Made by a program: the position numbers and the translations under genes | Shown: piece after piece, positions 52,831 through 64,000 of the stretch | Numbering within the stretch: the first letter of the stretch is position 1 | How the letters are laid out: each line of letters begins with the position of its first letter | Source: Myxocyprinus asiaticus | Lineage: Eukaryota > Chordata > Actinopteri > Cypriniformes > Catostomidae | NCBI RefSeq assembly: GCF_019703515.2 | Contig: NC_059374.1 | Coordinates: 18,328,095-18,392,094, forward strand | Direction: 5' to 3' | Length of the DNA stretch: 64,000 bases | Notes under the pieces: model-generated | Databases searched by the model: none | The model's input: the letters and a program-made list of their open reading frames with translations, nothing else | Told to the model about the DNA's origin: nothing

Positions 52831-54235
52831 GGATAAGAGAAGGATTCAGACTGAAATAAAAAGATTAGGCCTGCTTTTATCAGGTTAGTTTAAAATTAAG
52901 ATTCTATTTCTAGGTTCTATTTCATAAGAATAGTCAAAAAAGAGAGAGTTTGTATACAAGAAATGGGCAAAATCATTTTCACTCATATTATGAGTAACAG
53001 TAAATTTGTCTTCCAAATGTTCATCTAATTGAGCATATTTCCTGTGCCTGACCAGCAATGGGTCAATATCAATCAAGTGAACACAAAGGAAACCAGAACA
53101 AAACAACTTTACTGCAGAGGAGAGTTGTAGATTCAGGTAAACACAAGGAGACACACCCAGCTCTAACTCGATATCTCTGCTATTTCCACACAGTCTATAA
53201 AAATCAGAAAACATTTGTATTTCATAAATCACATGCCAGAGAAACAACAACAAAAATTAACATATTTGTTTTTACATATAAAATAAAGAGTCTGTTAAAA
53301 TTTTTTGATAAACACTGGTTTCAAAGGAAGTCAGATTAATTTCTTAAAAATCTCTTAGATTACTTTACCGGTCCTGAAAGTTTGTGCAGCCAAAATGTCC
53401 TCAAATGATCAGACACTTTGACACTTTGTTCAAGCAGGCTGCTCTTTGAAAATGGAAAATAATAGTTACAGTTCATTCTTGGCAGTTCCTCTGTTAAGGC
53501 GTATATGTTGGGCTATAGCCCTGTACACCTGACTAGACCTGGGTAATTAATCAGACAGCTGGTGCTCAGGTTAATAGCTGCCACATTTTCAAATGGAATG
53601 ACTCAGAGAAAACAAATGACCCAAAAACACACATGCAGGCACACTGAGGCATGAAAGAAGGGAAAGACAGACGCCAACCAAATCCCATTTTGTCCTCAAG
53701 CCTATGTGGACATCATGATAGTGAAAGGTCACAAGAGACAAATGTGTTAGCTTGATTCTTGTTTTCTAAATGACTCGGGTGGTTGGAGGTGGAGGACATT
53801 CACTTACCAGATTTTATACTTTACCAATGTCCAAATCCAATTAGGTTATTTTATTTTGGGAAAGAAAACAATGTAAAAAGCTATTTTGTCTCTCTCTTAT
53901 TATAACTTAAAATTTAGCGTTAGAATAATTCCACTGATTAAACTTGAGATAACTAAATTATCCATGTTTTTGTTGGCAGAAGTGTAGAAGTGTAAGCAAC
54001 CAAATAGCAAATTTTCAATGAAATTCTTAAATATTGATTTGAACTTACGTTGAAAATCTGTATACTTGGTTTAAACTTTCCATGTCAAGTTGATATTTCA
54101 TAAAGTTTTAAAGCAGCATGGACAATTACTTTTTAAGTTACAGTGTATGGAATTTTTAATCTGTATTGTGTGTCATAACAACTCAAATTAAACTCAGACT
54201 GAAAGAAGAGGAGAAATAAATTATCGTACCATATA
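52831..54235. other. Intergenic, no gene recognised
   Basis: A 122-codon minus frame (53253..52885) overlaps a 93-codon plus frame. Both are AT-rich and neither has a recognisable domain, so neither is called. Confidence 0.4.
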
Positions 54236-54332
54236 TATAGAGCCCTTGGCCTTCTTTTATCTGCAATGTTTAGTCTGCCAACACCCTGCCACTCCTAAAC
54301 ATTCCAGATGTAAGAAGGCCAAAGGCTCTATA
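54236..54332 (+). ncRNA. MicroRNA-like hairpin
   Basis: Two 38-nt arms (54236..54273 and 54295..54332) pair along their whole length without bulges: 34 Watson-Crick pairs, one G-U and three isolated mismatches, closed by a 21-nt loop. Size and shape match a microRNA precursor. I do not recognise the mature sequence. The flanking TA on both sides means a tiny palindromic Tc1/mariner MITE is the main alternative. The strand is arbitrary. Confidence 0.45.
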
Positions 54333-57001
54333 CCTGTTACAGGGCACATGACTGTGTGTTAGTTACTGTAGTTATTAATGTTTCTGGTGTGGTGCATTTG
54401 GTGGGTATTTGCATGTTCAGCAGCTGTTTCCAAAGTTTCGCTTACTCGCCTGTTGTCCAGCATCAATCTGTGGAAGATTTACTCATTGGTGCCATAAGAC
54501 GCAACTCAAAAAAACAAATCAATTACCACAACAGATCTACAGTATATGTATGTTGGTTTGTTGCAACTGGGCACTGGTCTCTGCCCCTCATTCTGCCTCT
54601 ATAAGAATGGTCTCTGCCCCTCATTTCTGCACTCAGGTTCCTTCCTGTGACCTGAACTCCATACCATTCCAGAGTCAAATTGGAAGTCTAAAATCAGTGA
54701 TGTCTAAAATGTTATTTTGATCCTCCTCTCCAAATCCACTCAATGTCTCCAACTCTCACCCCCCACCCAAAATACACACAAAATTAAACATTCAAAGGCA
54801 ATTACCTGCTTGGTTTCCTCTAAGATTAAGACTAGGTTTAGAGCTGCCTCATTAATGCAACAGCATGCAGGATGGCTATCAGCAGCCATGAGAAGTGGAA
54901 TGTTCTTACCAAAACCCTGCAGAGTAAACATAGCCGAGTAGAAGTACACACAGTTTTCAGAAAATACACCTCAGGAAGAAGTCAATTAGGCTTATTTGAA
55001 TTTTTATTTTCTTTTATGGGAGGTTAATCAAAGAATCACCAGAGCTAAATGGAGTTATGAACACTTTATTTATAATTTAAAATTTATATTTCTTCTCAAT
55101 TGACCTTCTACTGACACAACAAAAATGCTATGAAAACTCTTGGAAAAGGGAGGAGCCACAAAATGTCAATATTATTTCATGTCATCTGTGTTAATGTAAT
55201 CTCAAAATGATCAAACTGGAAATCGACCCTGTACTGCTGAATTATTGACAGGTGCTGGTGAGCGCAATTGGGAGGTTGCATTTTCGCCCTAAAATAAAAA
55301 TGTTACTCCACCAACAGTTAGGATTAGGGTTGGGGTCTGGGTTAATGGGTAGAGTTAGTAAAATATGCCTTCATGTTGACTGTATTACATCATTTACAAT
55401 TAAATATACAACTCACTTTTGGCGCCACCCTGTGGACATCTGTCCCAGAAAAATGTATTCAACAACACTTCCAGCTTTGGCCACTGGGGGAAAGTAGTTT
55501 AAACTTCAGTAAGCACAGACTACTGTTGCTGAATTCACAGTGATCTTTGTCATCTAAACAGACAACACCACCCCTCCAAAAAAAACTTTTTATCCATTAA
55601 CTTATTTATTCATTTAACTTTATTAATCAAAAAGTCATCTTGGTGTGAAACGACAAAATCTAAAGTCGCTTTTGTGGGAACTTTGCGGGCAAATGTAAAG
55701 CTTTCTGAAACTTGAAAAATTCAGAAAGATGCTTTCACAATCTCCAAAGACAAAGGGCACTAAACCACTGATGTAGAGTCTTCTGGGGTTTATAGGCTAT
55801 AATGTCATAGCCCATTTTTATGACAATGGTGATATTTTGCATGCGTTGCAGCAAGTGTTTTTACACAAAAGTTGATTACAACTTTTATGTCTTTTCATCA
55901 CCTTCAAGATCCTTTCAAGGACACTCAGTGTTATCACACTGGGACTTTGTTTTTTTTACTGTCTGACCCTATCACCTACAAACGTAACACATTAGACAAC
56001 AATCAAGTCTGCAATAACCTGATCTATCAGAGAAAACTTTATTCTTTAAATTTCTCTATTTCAAATATTTTGGCATCTTTATTTGTTTTGGTTTGGGGGG
56101 TTTTCTCGCAGTTATTCTTGTAGAATTTTCTTCCTATACCTTTTCTCAAGAATTATGATATAAACCTAAATTGACCCTAGGTTATGTTGAGAGGCTCACG
56201 TGCACCTATATACACCACAGAATCTGGAACCTGAAGTGTCAAGAGCTTTTATTCTGTCAGCATTATTTTCTCCTGTTCTGACAGCAACGTAGCGGGTTAT
56301 CTTTTTCCTCTTTATTTACATTTTTTTTTTACCGGCTATTAATGTATAACAGATGAGTTGTGGAATCAGCACATTTCCCTTTCAGCTCAGACACTAATCA
56401 ATGTTGGTGTGGTCTGTACTAAATGGAAATATTGTTTTACACACTTCGATGTAACCTGCCCTCTACTAGAACCTCCCAGTATCTACACTCATCTAAAACA
56501 CAGGTGTTACTTTGCAGTAGAAAAAAATTATATGAGGAATGTTAAATCGTTCACAGTGATTGTAAAAAGTATTGCCTTGGTGTTTTTACGAGAGCTTAGT
56601 TTAGGCAACATCAACTTCAGTGAGTTTCAGCTTGCTAAACAAAAGAAAAAATTGTGTTGCTCAGACGTTGCTCTTTCATAGCTCATTTATGCTTTAAGTA
56701 TCAACTTTATATCAAATGTTTCTTCTAAAATTCCTTTGGACAAATAAAAATAGACACAAATGAGAATTTTTTTAATGAAGTCAGAGTATAGAGCTAGAAG
56801 TATTGTGGATGGCATAGCTCAGATAATTTGGTCTTGTAATGTTTGAGTTCATATTGAAATCTCTGACTTTTTAATGCCAACTTTGGTATGTTGGCAAATC
56901 TTAGCCAGTAGGAGATATTGTATAGGTCAGTTTTGAAACTCTAGTGGAGGCAAGTGAGACAACTGATGTCTCTTTCTCGTGAAAACATTCCTTTAACTCT
57001 T
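54333..57001. other. Intergenic, no gene seen
   Basis: No exon-like frame with a recognisable domain, no clear transposon and no long tandem repeat. Confidence 0.5.
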
Positions 57002-57129
57002 CAGAGAAGCCGGAGAGTTTTTTGTTTTTTTTGTAATTAGCATTTTTTATTAAATCTTATAATAACAAAAAACACATATATTTGTAGGGCTTTACTGGTT
57101 GTTTAGATCAGTGTTACTATCAGAAATAA

Positions 57130-57500
57130 TTAATAATTATTTCTTTAGTTATTAATTAATATTTTAATTAATTAATTTAATCTAACTCATTAAATCCTCA
57201 CACGGGGCTCCAGTAAATGTAGTGCGCTACGTTTAGGAGTGGGTTTGGTTATTAGCAATAATTAATAATTATCAAAGATAATTATTAATTATTAAAATCA
57301 ATAGAACATTGATGAGAATCAATGTTAGCTTTTTTTAATCCTTTAAATCAACAATTATCAAAGATAATCAATAATTGTTAACATCGATGAAACATTAATT
57401 AAAATTAACACTAGCTTATTGATCATTCAAATTCAACAATCATCAAAGATAATTATCAATTATCAAAAATCAACAGAATATTAATAAGGATTAACATTGA
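57130..57500. repeat. AT-rich tandem repeat, about 90-bp units
   Basis: Three to four degenerate units built on ATCAAAGATAATTATTAATT and CAATAGAACATTGATGAG. Many inverted AATTAATAATT words could fold. Confidence 0.65.
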
Positions 57501-57867
57501 CGGGGCACCACCCTGGAATCAGGGACTAATAACCAGATAGTAAAACAGTCTCAATATTAGATTGTTTTTCTAGGAAAATCGACATCCGAAGAATATCGAT
57601 TTTTGGGAAAAAAACAATGAATTAAGGCTTGAATCCGAGCACTGACATCCCGTCAGCATGACACAGGCGTATGCAAAACAAACCAAAACACTTCTCTTTG
57701 TAATATAAACAAAGTTTATTTATGCAGTAATATCAATTAATAATTAATACAGTGCAGTCAATAAACTTCCGACTTACAACTACAAACTAAACAGAGATAT
57801 GATTAGATATGGAAACCAAAATAATCCTATAACACATGAGGGTGTGTGTGTGTGTGTGTGAGAGAGC

Positions 57868-57907
<40 letters not shown>

Positions 57908-58096
57908 GGAGGGACGTGCACAAAATGGCGGACGTGACTCTCGTGGAGAGTATGTCACGCGAGACTTCCGGCCAGGGAATATGGCCGCGAATGTGGGCGG
58001 AGAGAAACCAGTCAATGGTAGCTTAGGGACAAAGCTGAGCTTTATCACGAAGCTATCTACTAGCCAAAAATGTGTGCCAGAATGTTTGTGAGGGGT

Positions 58097-58137
<41 letters not shown>

Positions 58138-59060
58138 TTAGTACGAGAGAGAGAGAGAATTAAGTGACGGCCCCAAAGCCAATTTCGCGATCGTGAGAGA
58201 GAAAGTAGCTGTTAGTTTATCACTCAGAGGCGCGGTGGACGGCTCGTAAACAGTCCCACATTCTTTGATTCTTTAATGGATAAACTCAGTTTGCCAGTCT
58301 CACCCGCAATGGCAGAAATGCACAACAGCCCACAGTGGTTGGACCACAATACAGCAAATCAAATTTGTGATAATTAATACCCTGAGTATTAATTATGAGC
58401 AGACATGGTGGTCCGTAAACTGTTCAAGCAAAAACCTTGAAACACAAGAATAACACACTATAATATTCTATCTCTGCCCAGACGTAATCCTCTTACTTGA
58501 ATCGCATGAGGATGCAGAATGTGTGTTCATCCATCCTTTAACTCAGACTCGGTTCCTCGAGGCTCGGGTGATGATGGGAGGCCGTTTCCTCGCTCTGTCG
58601 GCGGTCGGTACGGCTGCTGATTCTCGGCGGGCTGGCGGAGAAATCAGAAACGTCGACTTGATTGAAGATGGAAGAGAAATCTTTAATCTCTTCACTTCTG
58701 CAGGCAAACGGATGAAGATGCGGATTGCTCGGCGGTTTCTTTCGGATCCGTTAGAGTGTTCAGTGGAACACAGAGTAATCTCAACTCGTCCAGCGAGATG
58801 GAGATTGTATGGCCACAGTTTCAAGTTGGACGTTACTTCCTTGTGCCACGAGGCTGCACCTGAGAGCAGCGATGAGCTGCGTCTACACACGGCGAACAAA
58901 GTTGCTGGAAGCAAATCCCGGAAGCATTTCAGAGGTATTTCTACTCCTGATGATGTCATGGTTGAGGTGCGTTCTGTTGTGTGCCTCATCCAATAGGAGT
59001 TGAGAGTTCGATCCTTTAGTGAAAAGGCTTCATGGGATTTGTTTGATTTTGGCACGATTT
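57500..59060. other. Unassigned, possibly LTR-like insertion inside the LINE
   Basis: Features are AATAAA on the minus strand near 57712, GT microsatellites (57842..57904 and 58098..58135), and a less AT-rich block at 58500..59000 with open frames on both strands (157 and 170 codons) that have no recognisable domain. It does not resemble L1 coding sequence. I could not find its exact ends or a target duplication. Confidence 0.35.
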
Positions 59061-59262
59061 TTATTAGTGTAATTTATGACTTATGTGGGGGCCTGAGTTA
59101 GGTTTTACGACTGTGTTAGGCCTGCCTTTGTCTTCTATCTGACTACATGAGGCCCAACATATATATACATACACACAACAATTAAAACCCACAACCCCCC
59201 CAGCCCCGCCTCCCCAAAAAACAATCCTGTGGTCACACATAAGTAAATATATACATACACAA

Positions 59263-59272
<10 letters not shown>

Positions 59273-59341
<69 letters not shown>
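59273..59341. repeat. TA microsatellite in the LINE 3' region
   Basis: About 34 TA units. Confidence 0.95.
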
Positions 59342-59347
<6 letters not shown>

Positions 59348-59396
59348 CATACATACACATACCTATACACACATAATAATCATACTCACTTAAAAA

Positions 59397-60318
59397 CTAT
59401 ACTATAATACTCTCTCCACACCCCACCCGAGAGCCCCCCAAAACTTCCAAATACCTGCCCCATTTCCGGACAAACAAATCTAAATCACCCCGTCTTCCCA
59501 ATGACACTTCCTCATAAGCCGCTACCCTCCCCATCTCCGTGCACCATTGCGGATATGGGGGCGCTCCAGCTGACCTCCAACCCCTCAAAATAACCTGCCT
59601 GCCGATCATCACACAGGTCAGAACCCAGTTCTCAATGTGCCATCCCCCACATCGATGACCGCCCCATCACATAGAACACAAAGTCTGGGGCAAACGAAAC
59701 CCGAGTGCCCACCACATCGCACACAAAATTCTGAAACTTCGACCAGAATTTCTGGATCACGACACACCACCAAAAAACATGGACCATGTCTCCATCCTCC
59801 GACTGACATCTCCAGCATGTAGGTGTGTCTTTAAGACCAAGCCTATACAGTCTAATGGGGGTCCAATAAAATCTATGCAAAATTTTGAATTGTATAAGAT
59901 GCACCCTTGCATCTCTAGATGCAGACTTAACGTTTTTAAGAATTTTAACCCACACTCCTTCCTCCAATGCCAAGTTGAAATCTTTCTCCCATGCTCTCTT
60001 GAGAGAAGTGAAGGCTCCATCCCCCAGACTCTGAATTAACAAGGAGTAGTACACTGATGCTTCATGACCTTTTCCAAAAGCTGCAATCACCTCTCCCAAA
60101 GCATCTGCCTCCTTAGGGGGGTGTGTGCTACTCCCAAAAATAGTACAAAGCAGGTGGCACAGTTGTAAATACCTATAAAACTGAGGTCTGGGGATCCCAA
60201 AATGTTGGACCAAGTTTTCAAACGATCTCAACACTCCACTTTCATATAGGTCACCGAGTGTAGCAACCCCCCTCACAATCCACTCTGGCCAACAGAAAGG
60301 GGACTTGCCAATACACAA
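59397..60318 (-). pseudogene. LINE ORF2 C-terminal region
   Basis: 228-codon frame 60318..59632 followed by frame-shifted pieces to 59397. It includes a PRPQFYRYLQLCHLL segment, and a Cys-His cluster CWRCQSEDGDMVHVFWWC near 59823..59764, the C-terminal zinc-finger-like motif of L1/Tx1 ORF2p. The last pieces read TEMGRVAAYEEVSL and KWGRYLEVL, the end of the protein. The frame is broken by at least two shifts. Confidence 0.82.
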
Positions 60319-60429
60319 TCTTGGGTTCTGCCATATGCAACATTTAAGTAAGTGTACAATTTAAACAATCTTAGTCAAAATAGTATTATATCTATATTTC
60401 AATCGGGTCAATTCTCTGAGGTCATCAGC

Positions 60430-61240
60430 TTACATACGGTGCTTCAGCTCTGCCTCTGCACTTTTAATATTTCCTTCCAGCTCCACGAATTCTCGTGCTT
60501 TGGATTTTTTGATGAATGAGGCATACTGTATGATCCGACCCCTAAGAACCACCTTAAGTGCCTCCCAAGCCACGCCCACAGAGGATACTGAGGACCAGTT
60601 GGTCTCCATATAAACATTGATTTCAGTCTTTAACATTTGTTGGAATTCAGGATTTTGCAAAAGGGACACATTAAGGTGCCAACTATATGCTTTATTTTTC
60701 TTTATATGTGACAACGTCTCTAAACTCAGCAGGGCATTATCTGAGACTAAGATGTTTCCAATTGAACAATCCACAACAGATGAAATGAGGAATTTGGATA
60801 TAAAAAAAAAAAATCTGTTCTAGAATAAATCTTATGGACTGATGAGAAAAAGTTATAGTCCCTACCAGATGGGTTCGAAAGTCTCCAAATATCCGTAAGA
60901 CCAAGATTTTTACACATCCTGTGAAGCGTCAATGTTGCTCTAGCGGGTTTACACACTTTTGCTTCACTGTGATCAAGGACTGAGTCCATCAAAAGATTAA
61001 AGTCTCCTCCCAATATTACAGTATATCATGAGGGGTGCCAGTGGTTTGCAGCATCCCTTCAAGATCTATAAAAAAGCCCTGATCATCAGTGTTAGGTGCG
61101 TAAAGATTAGACAAAATCAATCTTTGCCTTTGAATTTCAGCTAAAACAATAATGACTCTCCCTAATTTATCCTTAGTCTGTTTGAGACATTTGAATTGTA
61201 GATGTTTATTAATCAATATAATGATTCCCTTGCTCTTACT
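60430..61240 (-). pseudogene. LINE endonuclease domain and linker
   Basis: 61216..61016 carries LGRVIIVLAEIQRQRLILSN and LYAPN. 61013..60747 carries GGDFNLLMD, an APE-type endonuclease catalytic motif, then SGRDYNFFSSVH and the RTDFFF segment. 60774..60430 continues with the region after the endonuclease. The reading changes frame between pieces. The RT palm should follow but does not; after 60430 the sequence soon jumps to the C-terminal part. Confidence 0.83.
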
Positions 61241-61676
61241 TTAGCCAGCACTAAAAAAACACATGTCCACCCCATATCTTTCCAAATTTTTCAGCTTCAG
61301 CAAGGCGGAACTAATACAAAAAGAAACAAAACCAGCATCCCGGTTCCCCAGATGGTCGAGTCAATTCACTCGGAGGCCGCATAAAAGTATATACCATGAC
61401 TTACACAATCCATCAACTTTATAAAAGACATCCTTTGTGTGAGCATGTAGATATTTTGCGGTCATCCGTAGTGTCCACTCTCAAACTGGCCGGGAATTTC
61501 AATGCACAAGTAATCTTTTGTCAATGCAAAAGTTTCTATAAGAAAAAGTGTTATTCACAAAACAAGCTCCAGCCACTCGGCGGAGCCAATGCAAAAAGAA
61601 AAAAGAAACCAAAATGACAATAAGCTTCCTCAAAGTACAGCGAGTCAACCCACTCACATGAGAAACACTCAATGGT

Positions 61677-62423
61677 TTACTCACCCATTGATTTAATAAA
61701 AGACATTGCCTGATTGGGACATGTAAATACTTTGTGACCGACCTTCGTTTCTATTCTCAGTTTGGCCGGAAACATCAGAGCAAAAGTGATCTTTCGCTGA
61801 TGTAAGAGTTTCTTACATTCCTTGAACCGATCGTGTTTCTCTCTTGTCGATCTCGCAAAGTCCGGGAACAAGAAAATATTATGGTTCTTCCAAGAAAGCT
61901 TCCCTTTGCTCCTCGCCTGGCACAATACAAGATCTTAAGCGGATGATCTCAGAAATCTGGCCAGAATCGATCTGGGCCTATCTCCCTCAGCAAATCTGTG
62001 AGCTGGGACTCTGTGAGCTCGCTCGATTTCCAGTTTACGACCTGTTATGTCGGGCAGACTCAGGAAAAGCTTGTCTAGGAATTTCACCATATCTCTGCCC
62101 TCCTCATGCTCAGGAATTCCAACAATTTGAACGTTATTCCTGCAGCTTCTATTCTCAAGATCTTCAAGCTTTTCAAGGAGATGTTCCAAATCAACTTTGG
62201 TTGCGGGTGGATTAGTGGTTAATTCCCTCTCCGAAGATTCCAGAAAATCGATTCGTCTCTCAATATCAGTCACTCTTGTAACTAACTCAGAGAATTTTAT
62301 TTCCATCGCCGTAATTGATCGATGTATTACAGTGAGATCCTCCAAGTCAGCAAGAACCTTCGTCAACATCACCGACATGTTGGACAACTGACACTGGATC
62401 ACCTCTCCCACTGCACCATCCAA
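61677..62423 (-). pseudogene. LINE ORF1p (coiled coil and RRM-like region)
   Basis: 62423..61935 encodes a heptad-rich N-terminal part followed by LEDLENRSCRNNVQIVGIPE, the start of the L1 ORF1p RNA-binding domain. GRKLEIERAHRVPAHR and RPRSILARFL follow, typical of the domain. After a frameshift, 61925..61677 continues with FPDFARSTREKHDRF and ends near FIKSMGE. The 5' part of ORF1 also appears frame-shifted. Confidence 0.85.
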
Positions 62424-62665
62424 ATCGAGTCCCCAGTCTGTAGGCCTGTCGGGGCTTTCATCCTGAACACGTGTCTTTTAATGTCTCCAGAGCCTGAGGA
62501 TTTTGACTTCTATGCCATGTTTTGCCTCAAAGAGCAAATGTGTAACTGGGTGTATCAAATTTCACCAGATTATAACATGAAAATAAATTTTGCAAAGTGC
62601 GCAGAGCTCGTCGCTCACACGTCTGCTTCTTGCATGGCGTCATGTGACCCAGAGAAGCCGGAGAG

Positions 62666-63048
62666 TTAAAGGGATAGTTTTTCTCATCATCTCATCATTT
62701 ACTCACCCTCAGTGACTTTCCCTTTCACTCTCACATTCTTTCACATTTTGAAAGTGAAAGTGGAGATTTATGGTAAAAAAAAGGCTTAACTATTGATCTG
62801 TTTCTCACCCAAACCTATCATATCGCTTATGAAGTCGTATTAATTACTTATGTCGTCTTTATGTGCTTTTTGGAGCTTCAAAGGTCTAGTCACCATTCAC
62901 TTGCATTGTAACAGAGCTGATATATTCTTCTAAAAATCTTAATTTGTGTTCAGCTGAAAAAAGAAAGTCACACACATCTGGGATGGCATGAGGGTGAGTA
63001 AATGATACGAGTAAATTATTTTTATTTTTGGGGTAACTATTTCTTTAC
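62666..63048. mobile_element. Foldback TTAA element, left arm shortened
   Basis: It starts TTAAAGGGATAGTTTTTC, directly at the LINE target duplication. The right arm is nearly complete (GTGTTCAGCTGAAAAAAGAA, TGAGGGTGAGTAAATGAT) and ends about 63048 with a decayed terminus. Much of the left arm is deleted compared with 18663..19268. Confidence 0.75.
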
Positions 63049-63947
63049 TAACCTCATTACTGTCTCCGAGAAACAAAAAAGATATTAAAGAGATCTAATT
63101 TGTGATTTCTCTCTCCTAGGGTCCTAGGGGTATAATTTATGTATTCTGAGGGGGCTATGAAATCTTTATCCTTTATTTACTTTTTAATTGTTCCAGCATC
63201 ATCAGAACCTGTTACAATACAAGAGTGAAACTGTGGCAAGTTGGCTGCGTTAAGAATTTCGGGAATGGATCTGCATAGCATATACTTTCAATGCCCCCCT
63301 TAGATCTCAATCTTGTGCAAATACCTGGCAAAATGCCACTTAATGTTAAATCCAAAGTTATCCATTATTTCATGAGTAAAGAGACAAACTTCACACTCAA
63401 TCAACCATGGCGTCTGTCCTGACATCTCGAAACACCTTCTGTCCCTTCGGCCATCACCACACATGGATTAATTTAACTCTTGAAGCATAATGTGCTGTCA
63501 TGTAAAACCAAACAAGTGAATTAAAAACTGCTGGTAATTATTGTTTGCTCGCCAGCTCCTAACATGATCGATAAGATCTTATCAAAGTGAGAGTATTTGG
63601 ATTAGTCATGTTGTGTTTGATGTTGTCACTGTGGAGCTGGTCAGTTGATGTTGTCTGCTGGTAGAGGATACCAACCAGGTGTCAAAGAATCACGTTACTA
63701 CAGTATACCTACTGGCTGGTTGTACTTTTTGTGATAGTTTTCTGGCACTAAAACAACAATTATTTTTTCTCTTTTACACAAAGCACAGGTAAAACAGCAG
63801 TTTATTAGTTACTATCCATCCTGTTTCTCACTAAATTCTATCTTTTAACATCTAAACACTTTTATTACTTGCATAACAAGTAAGGCAATACATTTGTATT
63901 ACAAATACGTTTTTATTACATAACCAGCTACATTTACAAGCTTGTTT
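63049..63947. other. Intergenic, no gene seen
   Basis: No frame or repeat recognised. Confidence 0.5.
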
Positions 63948-64000
63948 GAGTCCAATTGCGCAGTAGAGCATTGCACTTGTGATGCAAAGGACCGGGGTAT
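63948..64000 (+). mobile_element. Start of a tRNA-derived SINE, cut by window end
   Basis: GCGCAGTAGAGCATTGCAC followed by GATGCAAAGGACCGGGGT looks like a tRNA-type head with an A-box-like segment and the stem before a B-box. It could be a true tRNA-like pseudogene; the rest is outside the window. Confidence 0.45.

Larger units (their letters stand above)
57002..62667 (-). mobile_element. L1/Tx1-type LINE bounded by an 18-bp target duplication
   Basis: CAGAGAAGCCGGAGAGTT occurs at 57002..57019 and again at 62650..62667. The left copy is followed by a T-rich run (a minus-strand poly-A tail, TTTTTTGTTTTTTTT) and an AATAAA-type signal on the minus strand near 57050. The right copy abuts the 5' end. 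Inside, on the minus strand, are ORF1p pieces (62423..61677), endonuclease (about 61240..60430) and the ORF2 C-terminus (60318..59397). The RT core is missing. About 57.1-59.06 kb looks like a different, LTR-like insertion in the 3' part. Confidence 0.8.

Noticed and set aside
52885..53253. 122-codon minus-strand frame
   Set aside because: AT-rich, no domain recognised and overlapped by another frame; could be a decayed transposon piece but not supportable.
58523..59055. Overlapping 157- and 170-codon frames on opposite strands
   Set aside because: Open on both strands because of base composition; no domain, no splice context and inside a repeat-rich insertion.

Overview
The window looks like teleost fish DNA, most likely from a cyprinid or close relative. 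The evidence is a nine-exon vertebrate gene with consensus splice sites, AT-rich intergenic DNA, and many fish-type transposons (Tc1, hAT, TTAA-flanked foldback elements, tRNA-derived SINEs, a Gypsy element and an L1). No bacterial-style gene organisation, CRISPR array or operon is visible. Species assignment is inference.

Host genes. All nine coding exons of hepatocyte nuclear factor 1-beta (hnf1b, probably the teleost hnf1ba copy) can be placed on the minus strand between 34267 and 17183. Spliced, they give 1674 nt (557 codons plus stop), all phases agree, and the last exon encodes only six residues. At the left edge, 494..528 on the minus strand matches the start of synergin gamma (synrg), next to a compact promoter with two perfect CREs, an ETS site and an E-box. 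Order and orientation (hnf1b upstream of synrg, same strand) follow the mammalian 17q12 block, but nothing resembling ddx52 lies between them.

Regulation. hnf1b intron 4 holds a perfect DR5 retinoic-acid response element at 27238..27254. About 350-490 bp further right are a TCF/LEF-type site, a 15-bp AT palindrome and a Maf half-site. From memory, a retinoic-acid and Maf-responsive hindbrain enhancer is known from the fourth intron of the amniote gene. An octamer site lies in the proximal promoter.

Left intergenic region (0.6-17 kb). It holds a Tc1 element with an open transposase frame that has lost its first catalytic Asp, nested in an older TTAA-ended element. It also holds two decayed Sleeping Beauty-like Tc1 copies, one inside a TA microsatellite, and a cluster of related MITEs.

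Right half (34.5-64 kb). No host gene is recognisable. It carries a TTAA-ended element (38.8-39.9 kb), a Gmr1-like Gypsy retrotransposon (41.8-45.3 kb) whose integrase precedes reverse transcriptase and which has a 5-bp target duplication, and a 73-bp minisatellite. It also carries a non-autonomous hAT with an 8-bp duplication (48.5-49.8 kb), a microRNA-like hairpin (54.2 kb), and an L1/Tx1-type LINE bounded by an 18-bp duplication (57.0-62.65 kb) that lacks its reverse transcriptase core.

All family names rest on recognition by eye; no search or folding program was run.
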